Part shown: positions 19,888 through 28,876 of the stretch, piece after piece
How the letters are laid out: each line of letters begins with the position of its first letter
Numbering within the stretch: the first letter of the stretch is position 1
Assembly: GCA_913055875.1 (NCBI GenBank)
Contig: CAJXJY010000003.1
Span: forward strand, 124,001 to 188,000
Source: an uncultured Altererythrobacter sp.
GTDB lineage: Bacteria; Pseudomonadota; Alphaproteobacteria; Sphingomonadales; Sphingomonadaceae
Length of the DNA stretch: 64,000 nucleotides
Reading direction: 5' to 3'
The notes under the pieces: model-generated
Databases searched by the model: none
Told to the model about the DNA's origin: nothing
The model's input: only the letters and a program-made list of their open reading frames with translations
Translations under genes and position numbers: made by a program

Positions 19888-20622
19888 TCAGGAGGTCTCG
19901 TGCTTTGAAGGGCGACGGTCGAGATGGAGGTATTTCGCGTCGAATTGAGAGATTTTCTCGAGCGCCGCGATATCGTGGATCACGATCCGGCGATTCTCGA
20001 GCGTGATCAGCCCCTCCTGCCGCATCCGCTGGAGCGTGCGGTTGACGTGCACCGGGGTGAGGCCGACCGTGTCGGCAAGCTGCGCTTGCGTGACCGGAAA
20101 GGTGAACTCGTGGTCCTCCACCTCGCCCACCTCGCGCAGGCGAAGCCACAGCTCGTAGAACAGGTGCGCGATGCGTTCGTAAGCGGGCCGCTGGCCGACA
20201 TTGACCAGCCATTCGCGCAGCACCGCCTCGTCGACCAGCGTTGCCCAGAACAGCGCTTCGAGCACACCCGGGTGGGCGCGCATAGTACTGCGCATCTCGT
20301 CCTTGTGAATTTTCGCGAAACGGGCATCGCCGAGCAGCGCGATGCCGTGGTCCATTTCCTTGAGGATGAAGATATGGATGTCGCAAAGATCGCCGGGCAG
20401 CAGGTATGCAAGGATTTGCCGTTCACCGTCGGGCAAGTGCTTGTACCGATAGCCCCATCCTTCGACGAGCAGGAACACGTCGTCGGGGCGGTCGCCCTCC
20501 TCGATCAGTATCTCGCCGGCTTTGCCGGTGCGCGTGTCGGCGCACAACGCATCGAGAACCGCCTTTTCTTCCGTGCTGAAGTCGCAGAATGCGCCGAGTT
20601 TTCGGGTGAGAGGGTTTCGCAT
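19888..20622 (-). CDS. Crp/Fnr-family transcriptional regulator
   Basis: A 244-residue regulator with an N-terminal cyclic-nucleotide-binding-like domain (about 20-135; GDRPDDVFLLVEGW, GERQILAYLLPGDLCD) and a C-terminal winged helix (about 150-225; TQAQLADTVGLTPVHVNRTL as recognition helix). It lacks the four N-terminal cysteines of true FNR, so it does not look like an oxygen-sensing Fe-S protein. The ATG at 20622 is preceded by GGAGGA, favouring it over the longer in-frame start. It is followed without a gap by a DUF6894 gene; a CBS-pair protein and a small hypothetical lie upstream in the same direction, which may form one stress-related regulatory unit (inference). Confidence 0.9.
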   Translation of the reverse strand: MRNPLTRKLGAFCDFSTEEKAVLDALCADTRTGKAGEILIEEGDRPDDVFLLVEGWGYRYKHLPDGERQILAYLLPGDLCDIHIFILKEMDHGIALLGDARFAKIHKDEMRSTMRAHPGVLEALFWATLVDEAVLREWLVNVGQRPAYERIAHLFYELWLRLREVGEVEDHEFTFPVTQAQLADTVGLTPVHVNRTLQRMRQEGLITLENRRIVIHDIAALEKISQFDAKYLHLDRRPSKHETS

Positions 20623-20674
20623 AATATCCTCCGGTCGACCGCCGCGCGGCAGCGCGGGATGCAAGCCTCGCCGG

Positions 20675-20947
20675 TCAGGGCCGATCCGCGCAAATCGTCG
20701 TGTCGTCGATGTCGCCGCACGGATCGTCTCCCGGCGATGGATCGAGAGCCCCGATATACCACAGGTCCCGATGCTCCTCCGAACGGCTGAGACGGCAGAG
20801 ACGTTCCTTGTCGCGCCAGATCTCCACGCCGCGCGCGCCGTGCTCCCGAGCGGTCGCGAAGACCAGGCTGCCGGTCGGATCGTCGATCGCGATCGATTCT
20901 TCCGGCCCCCGCCCGTCGGCGGTGTAATGCATGCAGAAATTGCCCAT
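20675..20947 (-). CDS. Hypothetical protein, 90 residues
   Basis: Begins MGNFCMHYTADGRGPEE after a GGGGAGGGGGC ribosome site. The sequence contains an acidic beta-rich region and ends DPCGDIDDTTICADRP. There is no signal peptide, transmembrane segment or known motif. It lies between the CBS-pair gene (20 bp upstream) and the Crp-type regulator gene (52 bp downstream), all in the same direction. I do not recognise a family. Confidence 0.6.
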   Translation of the reverse strand: MGNFCMHYTADGRGPEESIAIDDPTGSLVFATAREHGARGVEIWRDKERLCRLSRSEEHRDLWYIGALDPSPGDDPCGDIDDTTICADRP

Positions 20948-20967
20948 ATGTTCGCCCCCTCCCCACT

Positions 20968-21399
20968 CTATTCGATCACGAAATGGACCGGCTCGGACAC
21001 TTCGCCGAGAACGAAGCTCGCCCCGTCGCCGTCTTCGTCGCGGGTCAGGTCGGCGAGGCTGACCATGCCGACCAGCATGCCCGCATCGTCGAGAATGGGC
21101 ATGCGCCGGCACTGATAGTCCGCCATCGCCTGCAGGACGTCTTCAAGGTCGGCTCCAAGCCCGCATGTTTGCACGTCCGTGCTCATGACGTCGCCCACGC
21201 GGCACAGCCACGTCTCGCGGCTGTCGGCCACCGCCCGCACCACGATGTCGCGGTCGGTCACGATGCCGACCAATTGTCCTTCGTCGACGACCGGAACCGC
21301 GCCGACATCGTATTCTCGCATCACTTGCGCGACCGAATCGAGACTGGCCGCAGGCGCGACGGATACTACGTCCGTCGACATAAGATTGCTGATTTCCAT
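20968..21399 (-). CDS. CBS-domain pair protein
   Basis: A 143-residue protein consisting of two CBS motifs (about 8-60 and 72-125), each with the expected core: GAVPVVDEGQLVGIVTDRDI and RRMPILDDAGMLVGMVSLAD. CBS pairs usually bind adenosyl ligands (AMP, ATP, SAM) and act as energy or redox sensors. No catalytic domain is attached. The start at 21399 has an AAAGGGGCC site. It is the first gene of the group running into the Crp-type regulator and DUF6894 genes. Confidence 0.88.
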   Translation of the reverse strand: MEISNLMSTDVVSVAPAASLDSVAQVMREYDVGAVPVVDEGQLVGIVTDRDIVVRAVADSRETWLCRVGDVMSTDVQTCGLGADLEDVLQAMADYQCRRMPILDDAGMLVGMVSLADLTRDEDGDGASFVLGEVSEPVHFVIE

Positions 21400-21515
21400 G
21401 AGGCCCCTTTCCACCGAGCTTCATGGCTCCCATGGCGGCCGCGATTCGAGCGCTAACCTACTTTAGACTCGACGGCTCCATGCGACGAAGCGTTGCCCAC
21501 GTACGATAGAACGTG

Positions 21516-21552
21516 AAAAAGGGCCCTCCCCGTCTTGCGCGGGGAAGGCCCT
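21516..21552 (-). terminator. Rho-independent terminator of pckA
   Basis: Read on the minus strand: a 12-bp stem GGGCCTTCCCCG / CGGGGAGGGCCC (one wobble pair) with loop CGCAAGA, followed at once by TTTTTC. It begins 24 bases after the pckA stop codon. The clean stem and U-tract make this the clearest intrinsic terminator in the window. Confidence 0.85.
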
Positions 21553-21576
21553 CTCCTCTCCAACCGCGAAACCGGA

Positions 21577-23178
21577 TCAGGCCGCTTGCGCTTCCGTGCT
21601 TGGGGCGGCCTGGCGAACGCCCTCGTCGACATGCGCGGCGAAGGGTTCGAAATTGTCCACGAACAGCTGCACCAGCCTGTGCGCGGTGCGGTCGTATTCC
21701 TCGGCATCGCTCCAGGTCGAACGCGGATCGAGGATCGCGGCGTCGACGCCGGGCACGCTGACCGGCACGTCGAAACCGAAATTCGCGTCCTTGCGGAATT
21801 CGGCGTCGTTCAGCGAACCGTCGAGCGCGGCGTTGAGCAGCGCGCGCGTCGCCTTGATCGGCATGCGGTGGCCGGTGCCGTATTTGCCGCCGGTCCAGCC
21901 GGTATTGACCAGCCAGCACTGCGCTCCGCCCTCGGCGATGCGCTTCTTGAGCAGGTTGCCGTAAACCGACGGATGGCGCGGCATGAACGGCGCGCCGAAG
22001 CAGGTGCTGAAGGTCGCCTCGGGCTCGGTCACGCCGATCTCGGTGCCCGCGACCTTGGCGGTGTAGCCCGACAGGAAGTGATACATCGCCTGGTCGGGCG
22101 TGAGCCGTGCGATCGGGGGCAGCACGCCGAACGCGTCGGCGGTGAGCATGATGACGTTGCTGGGCGGCGGGCCCATGTTCTCGTCCGAGGTGTTGGGGAT
22201 CGAGGACAGCGGATAGGCGCCGCGGGTGTTTTCGGCGAGGCTGTTGTCGTCGAGATCGATCTCGCCGTCCGCGTCCATCACCACGTTTTCGAGCACGGTC
22301 CCGTCCATCCGCGTGGTGGCGTAGATTTCCGGCTCGGCCTCGGGGTCGAGGCGGATCATCTTGGCGTAGCAACCGCCTTCGAAATTGAACACCGCGGTGT
22401 CCGACCAGCCGTGCTCGTCGTCGCCGATCAGCGTGCGGCTGGCATCGGCGGAAAGCGTGGTCTTGCCGGTGCCCGACAGGCCGAAGAAGACCGCGCTCTT
22501 CCCGTCCGGCCCGATATTGGCGCTGCAATGCATCGGCATCACGCCCTGCGGCGGAAGCAGGTAGTTGAGCACGCCGAACACGCTCTTCTTCATCTCGCCG
22601 GCATATTTGGTGCCGCCGATCAGGATCAGCTTTTCGGACAGGTTGACCGCAATCACCGTCTCGCTGCGCGTGCCGTGGCGCTCGGGATCGGCGCGGAAGG
22701 TGGGCAGGTCGATAATGGTATATTCGGGCACGAAGCCGTCGAGTTCGGCCTCGGTCGGGCGCACCAGCAGCGTGCGGATGAACTGGTTGTGCCACGCGAA
22801 TTCGTTGATCACGCGCACCTTGACCCGGTATTCGGGCTGCGAGCCGCCGAACAGGTCGGCGACATAGAGATCGCCCTTGCCCTTCACCGCCGCCATGAAG
22901 TCTTCCTTCAGCGCGGCGAAGTGTTCGGGCGTCATCGAGGCGTTGTTGTCCCACCATACGGTGTTCTCGGTCTCGCCGTCGCGGACGATGAACTTGTCCT
23001 TCGCGCTGCGCCCCGTGTGCTTGCCGGTCTCGACCACCAGCGGCCCGTGTTTCGCGCGGCGGCCCTCGCCGTTCGCAAGCGCGGCTTGGGTCAGTTCGGC
23101 GGACGTGAAGTTGGGATGGATGGTAGCATCGGTTTCGATACCCTGGCTCGAAAGCGGGTAGGACAGCGGGGTGCTCAA
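21577..23178 (-). CDS. pckA: Phosphoenolpyruvate carboxykinase (ATP)
   Basis: Cytosolic enzyme converting oxaloacetate and ATP to phosphoenolpyruvate and CO2, the first committed step of gluconeogenesis from TCA intermediates. The kinase P-loop GLSGTGKTT is at 233-241; [10 protein letters not shown]-like substrate residues occur as [14 protein letters not shown] near residue 50, and the metal and substrate region GDDEHGWSD follows the P-loop. Length 533 fits the ATP-dependent class. The ATG follows AGGAGAAAAAATT. It is divergent from chvI, as in rhizobia, where ChvI/ChvG influence pckA. A strong terminator lies downstream. Confidence 0.96.
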   Translation of the reverse strand: MSTPLSYPLSSQGIETDATIHPNFTSAELTQAALANGEGRRAKHGPLVVETGKHTGRSAKDKFIVRDGETENTVWWDNNASMTPEHFAALKEDFMAAVKGKGDLYVADLFGGSQPEYRVKVRVINEFAWHNQFIRTLLVRPTEAELDGFVPEYTIIDLPTFRADPERHGTRSETVIAVNLSEKLILIGGTKYAGEMKKSVFGVLNYLLPPQGVMPMHCSANIGPDGKSAVFFGLSGTGKTTLSADASRTLIGDDEHGWSDTAVFNFEGGCYAKMIRLDPEAEPEIYATTRMDGTVLENVVMDADGEIDLDDNSLAENTRGAYPLSSIPNTSDENMGPPPSNVIMLTADAFGVLPPIARLTPDQAMYHFLSGYTAKVAGTEIGVTEPEATFSTCFGAPFMPRHPSVYGNLLKKRIAEGGAQCWLVNTGWTGGKYGTGHRMPIKATRALLNAALDGSLNDAEFRKDANFGFDVPVSVPGVDAAILDPRSTWSDAEEYDRTAHRLVQLFVDNFEPFAAHVDEGVRQAAPSTEAQAA

Positions 23179-23380
23179 TTTTTTCTCCTGGTCGGACAGG
23201 TCCGCAAGGCGCGCGCGCGATGCGCACGATTCGCCTGCATATGGATGCGAAGACTACGCCCCGGCGCATAATCTCGCGCGGCCTCCGCGTCAAACCGCGC
23301 GGGTTGCAAGTTGCGAAATGTTGCCTTCGCCGCAAGCCAATGCGTTGTCTCGCCCCGCCGAAGCGACTAGTCATGAACCC

Positions 23381-24127
23381 ATGGCTGAGACCGGTGAAAA
23401 ATCCGCCCCGAGCGAGCGCGTGGTCGCGCTGGTCGACGACGACCGCAACATCCTGACCACGGTCTCGATCGCGCTGCAGGCGGAAGGCTATGCGACGCGC
23501 GTCTATTCGGACGGCGAGACGGCGCTGAAGGCGTTGCTCGACAACCCGCCCGATCTCGCCGTGTTCGACATCAAGATGCCGCGCATGGACGGGATGGAAC
23601 TGCTGCGCCAGCTGCGCCGCCATTCGGACCTGCCGGTGATCTTCCTGACCAGCAAGGACGACGAGCAGGACGAGGAGGCCGGGCTCGAACTCGGCGCCGA
23701 CGACTATATCGCCAAGCCGTTCAGCCTGCGCCTGCTGCTCGCGCGCATCCGCGCGATCCTGCGCCGCCGCGGCGACGGTTCGGTGCCGGCCAAGAGCGAC
23801 GGCCGGCCCGACGACGAACCCGGCCCGGTGGTCGAGCGCGGCAAGCTCATGATGGACCCGGCGCGCCATCAGGTTACCTGGGGGGGCAAGCCGGTCTCGC
23901 TTACCGTGACCGAATTCCTGATCCTCGAAGCGCTCGCCGCGCGCCCGGGCGTGATCAAGAGCCGCAACGCGCTGATGGATGCGGCCTATCCCGACGACGT
24001 GTTCGTCGACGACCGCACGGTCGACAGCCATATCAAGCGGATGCGGCGCAAGTTCCGCGCGGTCGACAGGGAATTCGGCGCGATCGATACGCTCTACGGC
24101 GCGGGCTATAGCTTCACCGATGGCTGA
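23381..24127 (+). CDS. chvI: Response regulator ChvI (OmpR family)
   Basis: Two-component regulator of envelope/acid stress and central metabolism in alphaproteobacteria. The receiver domain has the acidic pocket in [10 protein letters not shown], the phosphoacceptor D63 in [12 protein letters not shown] and the conserved Lys in IAKPFS. The C-terminal OmpR winged helix (about 150-248) includes [16 protein letters not shown] and [13 protein letters not shown]. The ATG at 23381 is followed immediately by [15 protein letters not shown], the typical start; the frame is open much further upstream but without family similarity. Its 3' end overlaps chvG by 8 bp. Confidence 0.94.
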   Translation: MAETGEKSAPSERVVALVDDDRNILTTVSIALQAEGYATRVYSDGETALKALLDNPPDLAVFDIKMPRMDGMELLRQLRRHSDLPVIFLTSKDDEQDEEAGLELGADDYIAKPFSLRLLLARIRAILRRRGDGSVPAKSDGRPDDEPGPVVERGKLMMDPARHQVTWGGKPVSLTVTEFLILEALAARPGVIKSRNALMDAAYPDDVFVDDRTVDSHIKRMRRKFRAVDREFGAIDTLYGAGYSFTDG

Positions 24128-25697
24128 TAGGCCGCTGGGCAAGCGCATCGACACCCAGCTCGGCCGGCTGCGCTGGTCGAACCGGCTGTCGATCACGCCG
24201 CGCATCCTCGCGGTCAACATCCTCCCGCTCGCGCTGCTCGGCGGCGGGGTGTTCTACCTCGACGGCTACCGTAAGCAGCTGCTGTCCGAGCGCTACAAGC
24301 TCGCGCGGATCGAGGCGCAGATCACCGCCGAGGCGCTCGCCGGGGCGACCCGCCAGCGGCAGGAAGCGCTGCTGATCCAGATCGGCAAGGAACAGTCGAT
24401 GCGGCTGCGCATGTTCGACGCCGAGGGCAATCTGTGGGCCGACAGCTTCGAACTCGACGAGCCAGCCTTCGAGTTCGACGACGTCAGCAAGGACGATTTC
24501 TCCGACGATCTTGCGCAGGCGCTCGACCGCGCGGTCGACTGGGTGGTCGGCGCCGAGCCGATCCCCGATTATATCGAGCCCGAGGAAGCGACCTCCGAAG
24601 CCTGGCCCGAGCTGAAGCGCGCGCGCGAGGAGGGGATCTCGCAAATCCAGCTGCGCGACGCGCCCGACGGGACGCCGGTGATCAACGCCGCGGCGCCGGT
24701 CGGGCTCAACGGCGCGACGCTGCTGACCACGCGCAACGCGGTCGATATCACCCAGTCGGTGCGCAGCGCGCGCACCACGCTCGGTGTGGCGGTGCTGCTC
24801 GCGCTGTTCGGTTCGATCATGCTGTCGCTGTACATGGCGCGCACCATCGTCCAGCCGCTGCGTTCGCTCGCGAGCGCGGCGATCCGCGTGCGGCAGGGGC
24901 GCGAGCGCGGGGTAGAGGTGCCGCGCCTGCCCGAGCGGCACGACGAGATCGGCCTGCTCGCGCGCGCGGTCTCGGACATGACCAACGCGCTGCGCCAGCG
25001 GATCGACGCGGTCGAGCATTTCGCCGCCGACGTCGCGCACGAGATCAAGAACCCGCTCGCGAGCCTCAGGAGCGCGCTCGAATCGCTCGGGACGGTCGAG
25101 GACCCGGACCTGCGCCAGCAGCTGACCGCGATCGCCGGGCACGACGTCAAGCGGATCGACCGGCTGGTGACCGAGATTTCCGAAGCGAGCCGGATCGACG
25201 CCGAATTGTCGCGCGCGACCTTCGAGCCGATCGACCTCGCGCAACTGGTCCGCTCGATCGTCGGCGCGCGCGAGAACCGGGCGGAGAACGAGGGCCGTCC
25301 GGTCGACTTGCATTTCCCCAAGATGGCGGCCTCGATCATGGGCGAGCCGGTGCGGCTCGAACGGGTGATCGAGAACCTGCTCGACAACGCGGTGTCGTTC
25401 TCGCCGCCCGACGCCGAGATCGACGTCACCGTCCGCATCCTCGACGACTGGGTCGAGCTGACCGTGTGCGACCGCGGCCCCGGAATCCCGGAAGACCAGC
25501 GCGAGAAGGTGTTCCAGCGCTTCCACTCGGTCCGCCCCGACGCGGAGGATTTCGGCAACCATTCCGGGCTCGGCCTCGCCATCGCGCGCGCGATCGCAGA
25601 GGCGCATGACGGCACGCTGACCGCGCATGGGCGCGAGGACGGCGAGCCGGGGGCATGCATGGTCCTTACCCTGCCCCGGCCCAATCGCGGCGGATGA
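24120..25697 (+). CDS. chvG: Sensor histidine kinase ChvG
   Basis: Membrane sensor kinase partner of ChvI, 525 residues. Two transmembrane helices (about 26-46 and about 220-240) flank a periplasmic sensor domain; a HAMP linker follows ([19 protein letters not shown]). The HisKA box [15 protein letters not shown] carries the phosphorylated H307, and the ATPase domain has [18 protein letters not shown] and [12 protein letters not shown]. It overlaps chvI by 8 bp and hprK by 4 bp (ATGA), so kinase, regulator and PTS control genes are tightly coupled. In rhizobia the periplasmic inhibitor ExoR controls this kinase; no exoR is in the window. Confidence 0.94.
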   Translation: MADRPLGKRIDTQLGRLRWSNRLSITPRILAVNILPLALLGGGVFYLDGYRKQLLSERYKLARIEAQITAEALAGATRQRQEALLIQIGKEQSMRLRMFDAEGNLWADSFELDEPAFEFDDVSKDDFSDDLAQALDRAVDWVVGAEPIPDYIEPEEATSEAWPELKRAREEGISQIQLRDAPDGTPVINAAAPVGLNGATLLTTRNAVDITQSVRSARTTLGVAVLLALFGSIMLSLYMARTIVQPLRSLASAAIRVRQGRERGVEVPRLPERHDEIGLLARAVSDMTNALRQRIDAVEHFAADVAHEIKNPLASLRSALESLGTVEDPDLRQQLTAIAGHDVKRIDRLVTEISEASRIDAELSRATFEPIDLAQLVRSIVGARENRAENEGRPVDLHFPKMAASIMGEPVRLERVIENLLDNAVSFSPPDAEIDVTVRILDDWVELTVCDRGPGIPEDQREKVFQRFHSVRPDAEDFGNHSGLGLAIARAIAEAHDGTLTAHGREDGEPGACMVLTLPRPNRGG

Positions 25698-26113
25698 GCG
25701 AGCCGGTCGTCAGGCAGGCGGGTTGCGTCGCGATCGGCGGGCGCGGGTTGCTGATCGAGGGGCCGCCCGGCGCGGGAAAATCCACCCTTGCACTGGCGCT
25801 GATCGACCGCGGCGCAGTGCTGGTCGGCGACGACGGGGTGACGCTGTCGGTACGCGACGGGCGGCTATGGGCCGCTCCGCCGCCTAACACCGCGGGCCTG
25901 ATCGAAGTGCGCAATGTCGGGCTGGTCGAATTCCCCACCCGCGAGGCACCGGTCGCGCTGCTGCTGCGGCTCGATCCGCAAGCGCCCCGTCATATCGAAC
26001 AGGCGCAGTCCGAAACGATTGCAGGGGTCGAGGTCCGCGCGATCGCCTTCGACCCGGCGATACCCGCCGCCGCGATCCGCGCCGAAATTGCGCTCGCGCG
26101 CTACGGGCGGTAG
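25694..26113 (+). CDS. hprK: Short HPr kinase/phosphorylase
   Basis: A 139-residue protein corresponding only to the C-terminal catalytic domain of Firmicute HprK; the N-terminal domain is absent, as is usual in alphaproteobacteria. The P-loop is IEGPPGAGKST (about 21-31), and VLVGDDGVTLSV supplies the catalytic Asp region. It would phosphorylate the seryl site of HPr encoded four genes downstream and thereby link ATP status to the nitrogen-type PTS. The start overlaps the chvG stop by ATGA. The C-terminus ends shortly after EIALARYGR, without the longer oligomerisation helix of Firmicute enzymes. Confidence 0.92.
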   Translation: MSEPVVRQAGCVAIGGRGLLIEGPPGAGKSTLALALIDRGAVLVGDDGVTLSVRDGRLWAAPPPNTAGLIEVRNVGLVEFPTREAPVALLLRLDPQAPRHIEQAQSETIAGVEVRAIAFDPAIPAAAIRAEIALARYGR

Positions 26114-26122
26114 CCCCGGCGC

Positions 26123-27043
26123 ATGTCGACCGATTCGCCCGCCCGAGACCGACGCCAGCATATCGTGCTCGTCACCGGCCTTTCGGGCGCGGGCAAGACC
26201 ACCGCGCTGCGCGTGCTCGAGGATCTCGGCTGGGAAGCGATCGACAACTTCCCCATCCGCCTGCTGCGGCGGCTGATCGGCTCCGAGAGCGGGGACGGCC
26301 CGCGCCCCCCGCTGGCGATCGGGTTCGACAGCCGCACGCGCGGTTTCGTGCCGTCGGAGATCATCGCCCGGGTCAAGGAATTGTCCAAACGGGGCGACCT
26401 GCTCGTCACCACCCTGTTCCTCGACTGCGCCAGCGGCGAGCTCGAGCGGCGCTACAACGAGACGCGCCGCCGCCACCCGATGGCGAGCGAGCGCCCCGTT
26501 CGCGTCGGAATCCAGGCCGAGCGCGAGCTGCTCGAACCGCTGCGCCGCTGGGCCGAGGCGGTGATCGACACGACCGACTTTACCAGCAACGATCTGCAGC
26601 AGGCGATCCGCGAGCGCTTCGCCGATTCGGCGCCGCAGGACATGGCGGTGATCGTCTCCAGCTTCGGCTTCGCGCGCGGCACCCCGCCACTGGCGGACCT
26701 GGTGTTCGACATGCGCTTCCTCGACAATCCGCACTGGATCGAGGAACTGCGCGAACAGACGGGCCTCGATGCGCCGGTCGGCGAACACATCCGGCAGGAC
26801 CCCGCTTTCGACGCCGCGTTCGACCGGATCCGCGACCTGCTAGGCACGCTGCTGCCGCGCTACAAGGCGCAGGGGAAGAGCTATGTGAATATCGCCTTCG
26901 GTTGTACCGGCGGGAGACACCGCTCGGTATTCACCGCCGAGCGGATGGCCGGGGCCTTGCGCGAGGACGGTTTTTCGCCCACGGTCCTGCACCGCAATCT
27001 GGGGTCGCGCGCCGCCGACGAGATAGAAGGTCCGCAGGCATGA
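26123..27043 (+). CDS. rapZ: RNase adapter protein RapZ
   Basis: A 306-residue P-loop protein (GLSGAGKTT at 19-27) of the RapZ/YvcJ family. In E. coli RapZ hands the small RNA GlmZ to RNase E to control glucosamine-6-phosphate synthase; in alphaproteobacteria it is conserved next to PTS genes but its target is less clear. The C-terminal domain has the family signature IAFGCTGGRHRSV, which forms the phosphate/metabolite pocket. It follows hprK by 9 bp and precedes the EIIA gene by 50 bp in one operon. Confidence 0.94.
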   Translation: MSTDSPARDRRQHIVLVTGLSGAGKTTALRVLEDLGWEAIDNFPIRLLRRLIGSESGDGPRPPLAIGFDSRTRGFVPSEIIARVKELSKRGDLLVTTLFLDCASGELERRYNETRRRHPMASERPVRVGIQAERELLEPLRRWAEAVIDTTDFTSNDLQQAIRERFADSAPQDMAVIVSSFGFARGTPPLADLVFDMRFLDNPHWIEELREQTGLDAPVGEHIRQDPAFDAAFDRIRDLLGTLLPRYKAQGKSYVNIAFGCTGGRHRSVFTAERMAGALREDGFSPTVLHRNLGSRAADEIEGPQA

Positions 27044-27092
27044 TTGGAGTCGATACGACCCCGCCAACGCAGTTTCGGAAACCCGCACGCTC

Positions 27093-27512
27093 ATGATCGG
27101 ACTGATACTGGTCACCCATGGCCGCCTGGCCGAGGAATTCGTGCATGCGATGGAGCATGTGGTCGGCGCGCAGGAAGCGGTCGAAACCGTCTGCATCGGG
27201 CCCGACGACGACGTCGAGAAGCGCCGCGCCGAGATCGCCGGCGCGATCCGCAAGGTCGACAGCGGCGCGGGCGCGGTGATCCTGACCGACCTGTTCGGCG
27301 GCACGCCATCGAACCTCGCGATCTCGCTGCTCGATGCCGGACGGGTCGAAGTGATCGCCGGGATCAACATGCCGATGCTGATCCGCCTCGCAGGGGTGCG
27401 CAAGGAAAGCACCGTCACCGAGGCGGTGCACGCGGCGCAGGAGGCGGGCAGGAGCTACATCACGATCGCTTCCGAACTGCTCGGCAAGGACTGCAGGGCC
27501 GCCAATTCATGA
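27093..27512 (+). CDS. PTS EIIA component, mannose family (ManX/PtsM type)
   Basis: A 139-residue cytosolic phosphocarrier with its phosphorylated histidine at H9 in LVTHGRLAEE, and the family motif VILTDLFGGTPSN. In alphaproteobacteria this lone EIIA of the mannose type receives phosphate from HPr but no sugar-transporting EIIB/EIIC is present, so it is regulatory rather than a transporter part. Its stop overlaps the HPr start by ATGA. An overlapping frame running from 27044 through HPr is spurious. Confidence 0.92.
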   Translation: MIGLILVTHGRLAEEFVHAMEHVVGAQEAVETVCIGPDDDVEKRRAEIAGAIRKVDSGAGAVILTDLFGGTPSNLAISLLDAGRVEVIAGINMPMLIRLAGVRKESTVTEAVHAAQEAGRSYITIASELLGKDCRAANS

Positions 27513-27787
27513 GCGAACAGCGCTGCGAATGCGTGATCGTCAACAGCCGCGGGCTGCATGCGCGCGCGAGCGCCAAGTTCGTCAACGCGGTGAGCCAGCT
27601 GCCAGAGGGCGTGTCGGTATCGGTCGCCAAGGACGGCAACAGCGCGGCAGGCGGCTCGATCCTCGGGCTGATGATGCTCGGCGCGGCCAAGGGCGACACG
27701 ATCGAACTGTGCGTCACCGGCGACGAAAGCGGCGCGGTGATCGACGAGCTGGGCGCGATGGTGCGCAACGGCTTCGACGAGGATTAG
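27509..27787 (+). CDS. ptsH: HPr phosphocarrier protein
   Basis: A 92-residue phosphocarrier. The histidine phosphorylated by enzyme I is H17 in SRGLHARASAKF, and the regulatory seryl site is S50 in AGGSILGLMML, the target of the HprK encoded upstream. It is the last gene of the chvI-to-ptsH run. Enzyme I (ptsP) and EIIANtr are not present in this window. The start overlaps the EIIA stop. A long palindrome about 95 bp downstream could end the operon transcript. Confidence 0.94.
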   Translation: MSEQRCECVIVNSRGLHARASAKFVNAVSQLPEGVSVSVAKDGNSAAGGSILGLMMLGAAKGDTIELCVTGDESGAVIDELGAMVRNGFDED

Positions 27788-27882
27788 GCTTGTCGAATTG
27801 GTAGCGGCCCAAGCCTCTGGATTATTCGTTTTCCGGCGGTGACGAAGCCTGTCACGTCGTGGCAGTCATTTGACCGCCGGGG

Positions 27883-27963
27883 CTGTTCCGTCCCACGCCC
27901 CCACCCGGCCACCCATAGGTTACTATGGTCAGGGTGGCCGGGTGGGGGCGTGGGACGGAACAG
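27883..27963. repeat. Perfect 32-bp palindrome, copy 1 of a two-copy family
   Basis: Left arm (27883-27914) and right arm (27932-27963) are exact reverse complements over 32 bp, with a 17-base loop beginning ATAGGTTACTAT. The inner stem CCCCCACCCGGCCACCC is identical to that of the copy at 50726-50803, but the outer stem (CTGTTCCGTCCCACG) is unrelated. A further perfect 9-bp hairpin GGGAAGCAC-GGAG-GTGCTTCCC follows at 27967-27988. The rest of the spacer between ptsH and the methyltransferase shows no gene. Confidence 0.9.
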
Positions 27964-28075
27964 CAAGGGAAGCACGGAGGTGCTTCCCGCACGCAACAAA
28001 GACTCCGAACCCAGTTGAGACACATGTACGTCCCCGGTTCTCGACTTCGTTCGAACCGAACGGCATAGGCATACC

Positions 28076-28876
28076 ATGCGCAAGCACATCACCGGCTTCT
28101 CCAACCCGACGGTCAAATACCTGCGCTCCCTGCGCGACAAGAAGCACCGCCGGCGCGAGGGCAAGTTCCTCGCCGAAGGCCTGCGGCTGCTGACCGATGC
28201 GCGCGCATGCGGGCATGTCCCCGAAATGCTGGTGATGGCCGAGGCGCGCGAGCCGCATCCGCTGCTCGACACGCTCGAAGCCGATGTCGCGGCGGGCGGC
28301 GGCACGGTGATCGAAACCACGCCCGACATCCTCGCCAAGATCACCGGCAAGGCCAACCCGCAGGCGGTGTGCGGGGTGTTCGCGGAATTCGACACGTCGC
28401 TCGCCGCGCTCGACCGCACCGCCGCGCCGATCTGGCTGGTCGCGCAGGCTTTGCGCGACCCGGGCAATCTCGGCACCATGCTGCGCACCGGCGACGCGAT
28501 CGGCGCGGGTGGGTTGGTGCTGGTCGACGATTGCGCCGACCCGTTCTCGGTCGAGGCGGTGCGCGCGAGCATGGGCGCGGTGTTCACCCAGCGAATCGCG
28601 CGAGCCGCGTGGGACGAGTTCCTGCCGTGGCTGCGAGGCGGGCCCGGCCAGCTGGTCGCCGCCAGCCTGCGCGATTCGGTGGCCTATCGCGGCGCGCCCT
28701 ACACTGCGCCGTGCTTCGTACTGGTCGGCAACGAATCGCGCGGCCTGCCCGAAGACTACGAGGCGGCGTGCGACCTGCGCGTCACGATGCCGATGAAGGG
28801 CCGCGCCGACAGCCTCAACGCCGCGGTCGCGGGGGCGGTGCTGGGCTACGAGGTGCTGGCGGGCATCGACGGCTGA
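28076..28876 (+). CDS. TrmH/SpoU-family RNA 2'-O-methyltransferase
   Basis: SAM-dependent methyltransferase that adds a 2'-O-methyl group to tRNA or rRNA, acting as a dimer with a trefoil knot. All three SpoU motifs are visible: ALRDPGNLGTMLRTGDAIGA (motif 1), LVGNESRGLP (motif 2) and MKGRADSLNAAVAGAVLGYE (motif 3). The N-terminal substrate-binding domain starts RKHITGFSNPTVKYLRSL. It is closest to the RlmB/TrmH-like subgroup with an L30e-type N-terminus; the exact nucleotide is not predictable. A sphingomonad-type sequence TCTCGACTTCG...CGAACGGCAT lies just upstream. It abuts the convergent next gene. Confidence 0.88.
   Translation: MRKHITGFSNPTVKYLRSLRDKKHRRREGKFLAEGLRLLTDARACGHVPEMLVMAEAREPHPLLDTLEADVAAGGGTVIETTPDILAKITGKANPQAVCGVFAEFDTSLAALDRTAAPIWLVAQALRDPGNLGTMLRTGDAIGAGGLVLVDDCADPFSVEAVRASMGAVFTQRIARAAWDEFLPWLRGGPGQLVAASLRDSVAYRGAPYTAPCFVLVGNESRGLPEDYEAACDLRVTMPMKGRADSLNAAVAGAVLGYEVLAGIDG

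Noticed and set aside
21458-24220. 920-codon open frame on the minus strand across pckA and the chvI region
   Set aside because: Arg-rich translation without any domain, spanning the pckA terminator and opposite chvI; it is an artefact of high GC content.
27870-28193. 107-codon open frame through the perfect palindrome
   Set aside because: The translation comes mostly from the palindrome itself and from the shadow of the methyltransferase gene; no ribosome site and no similarity.
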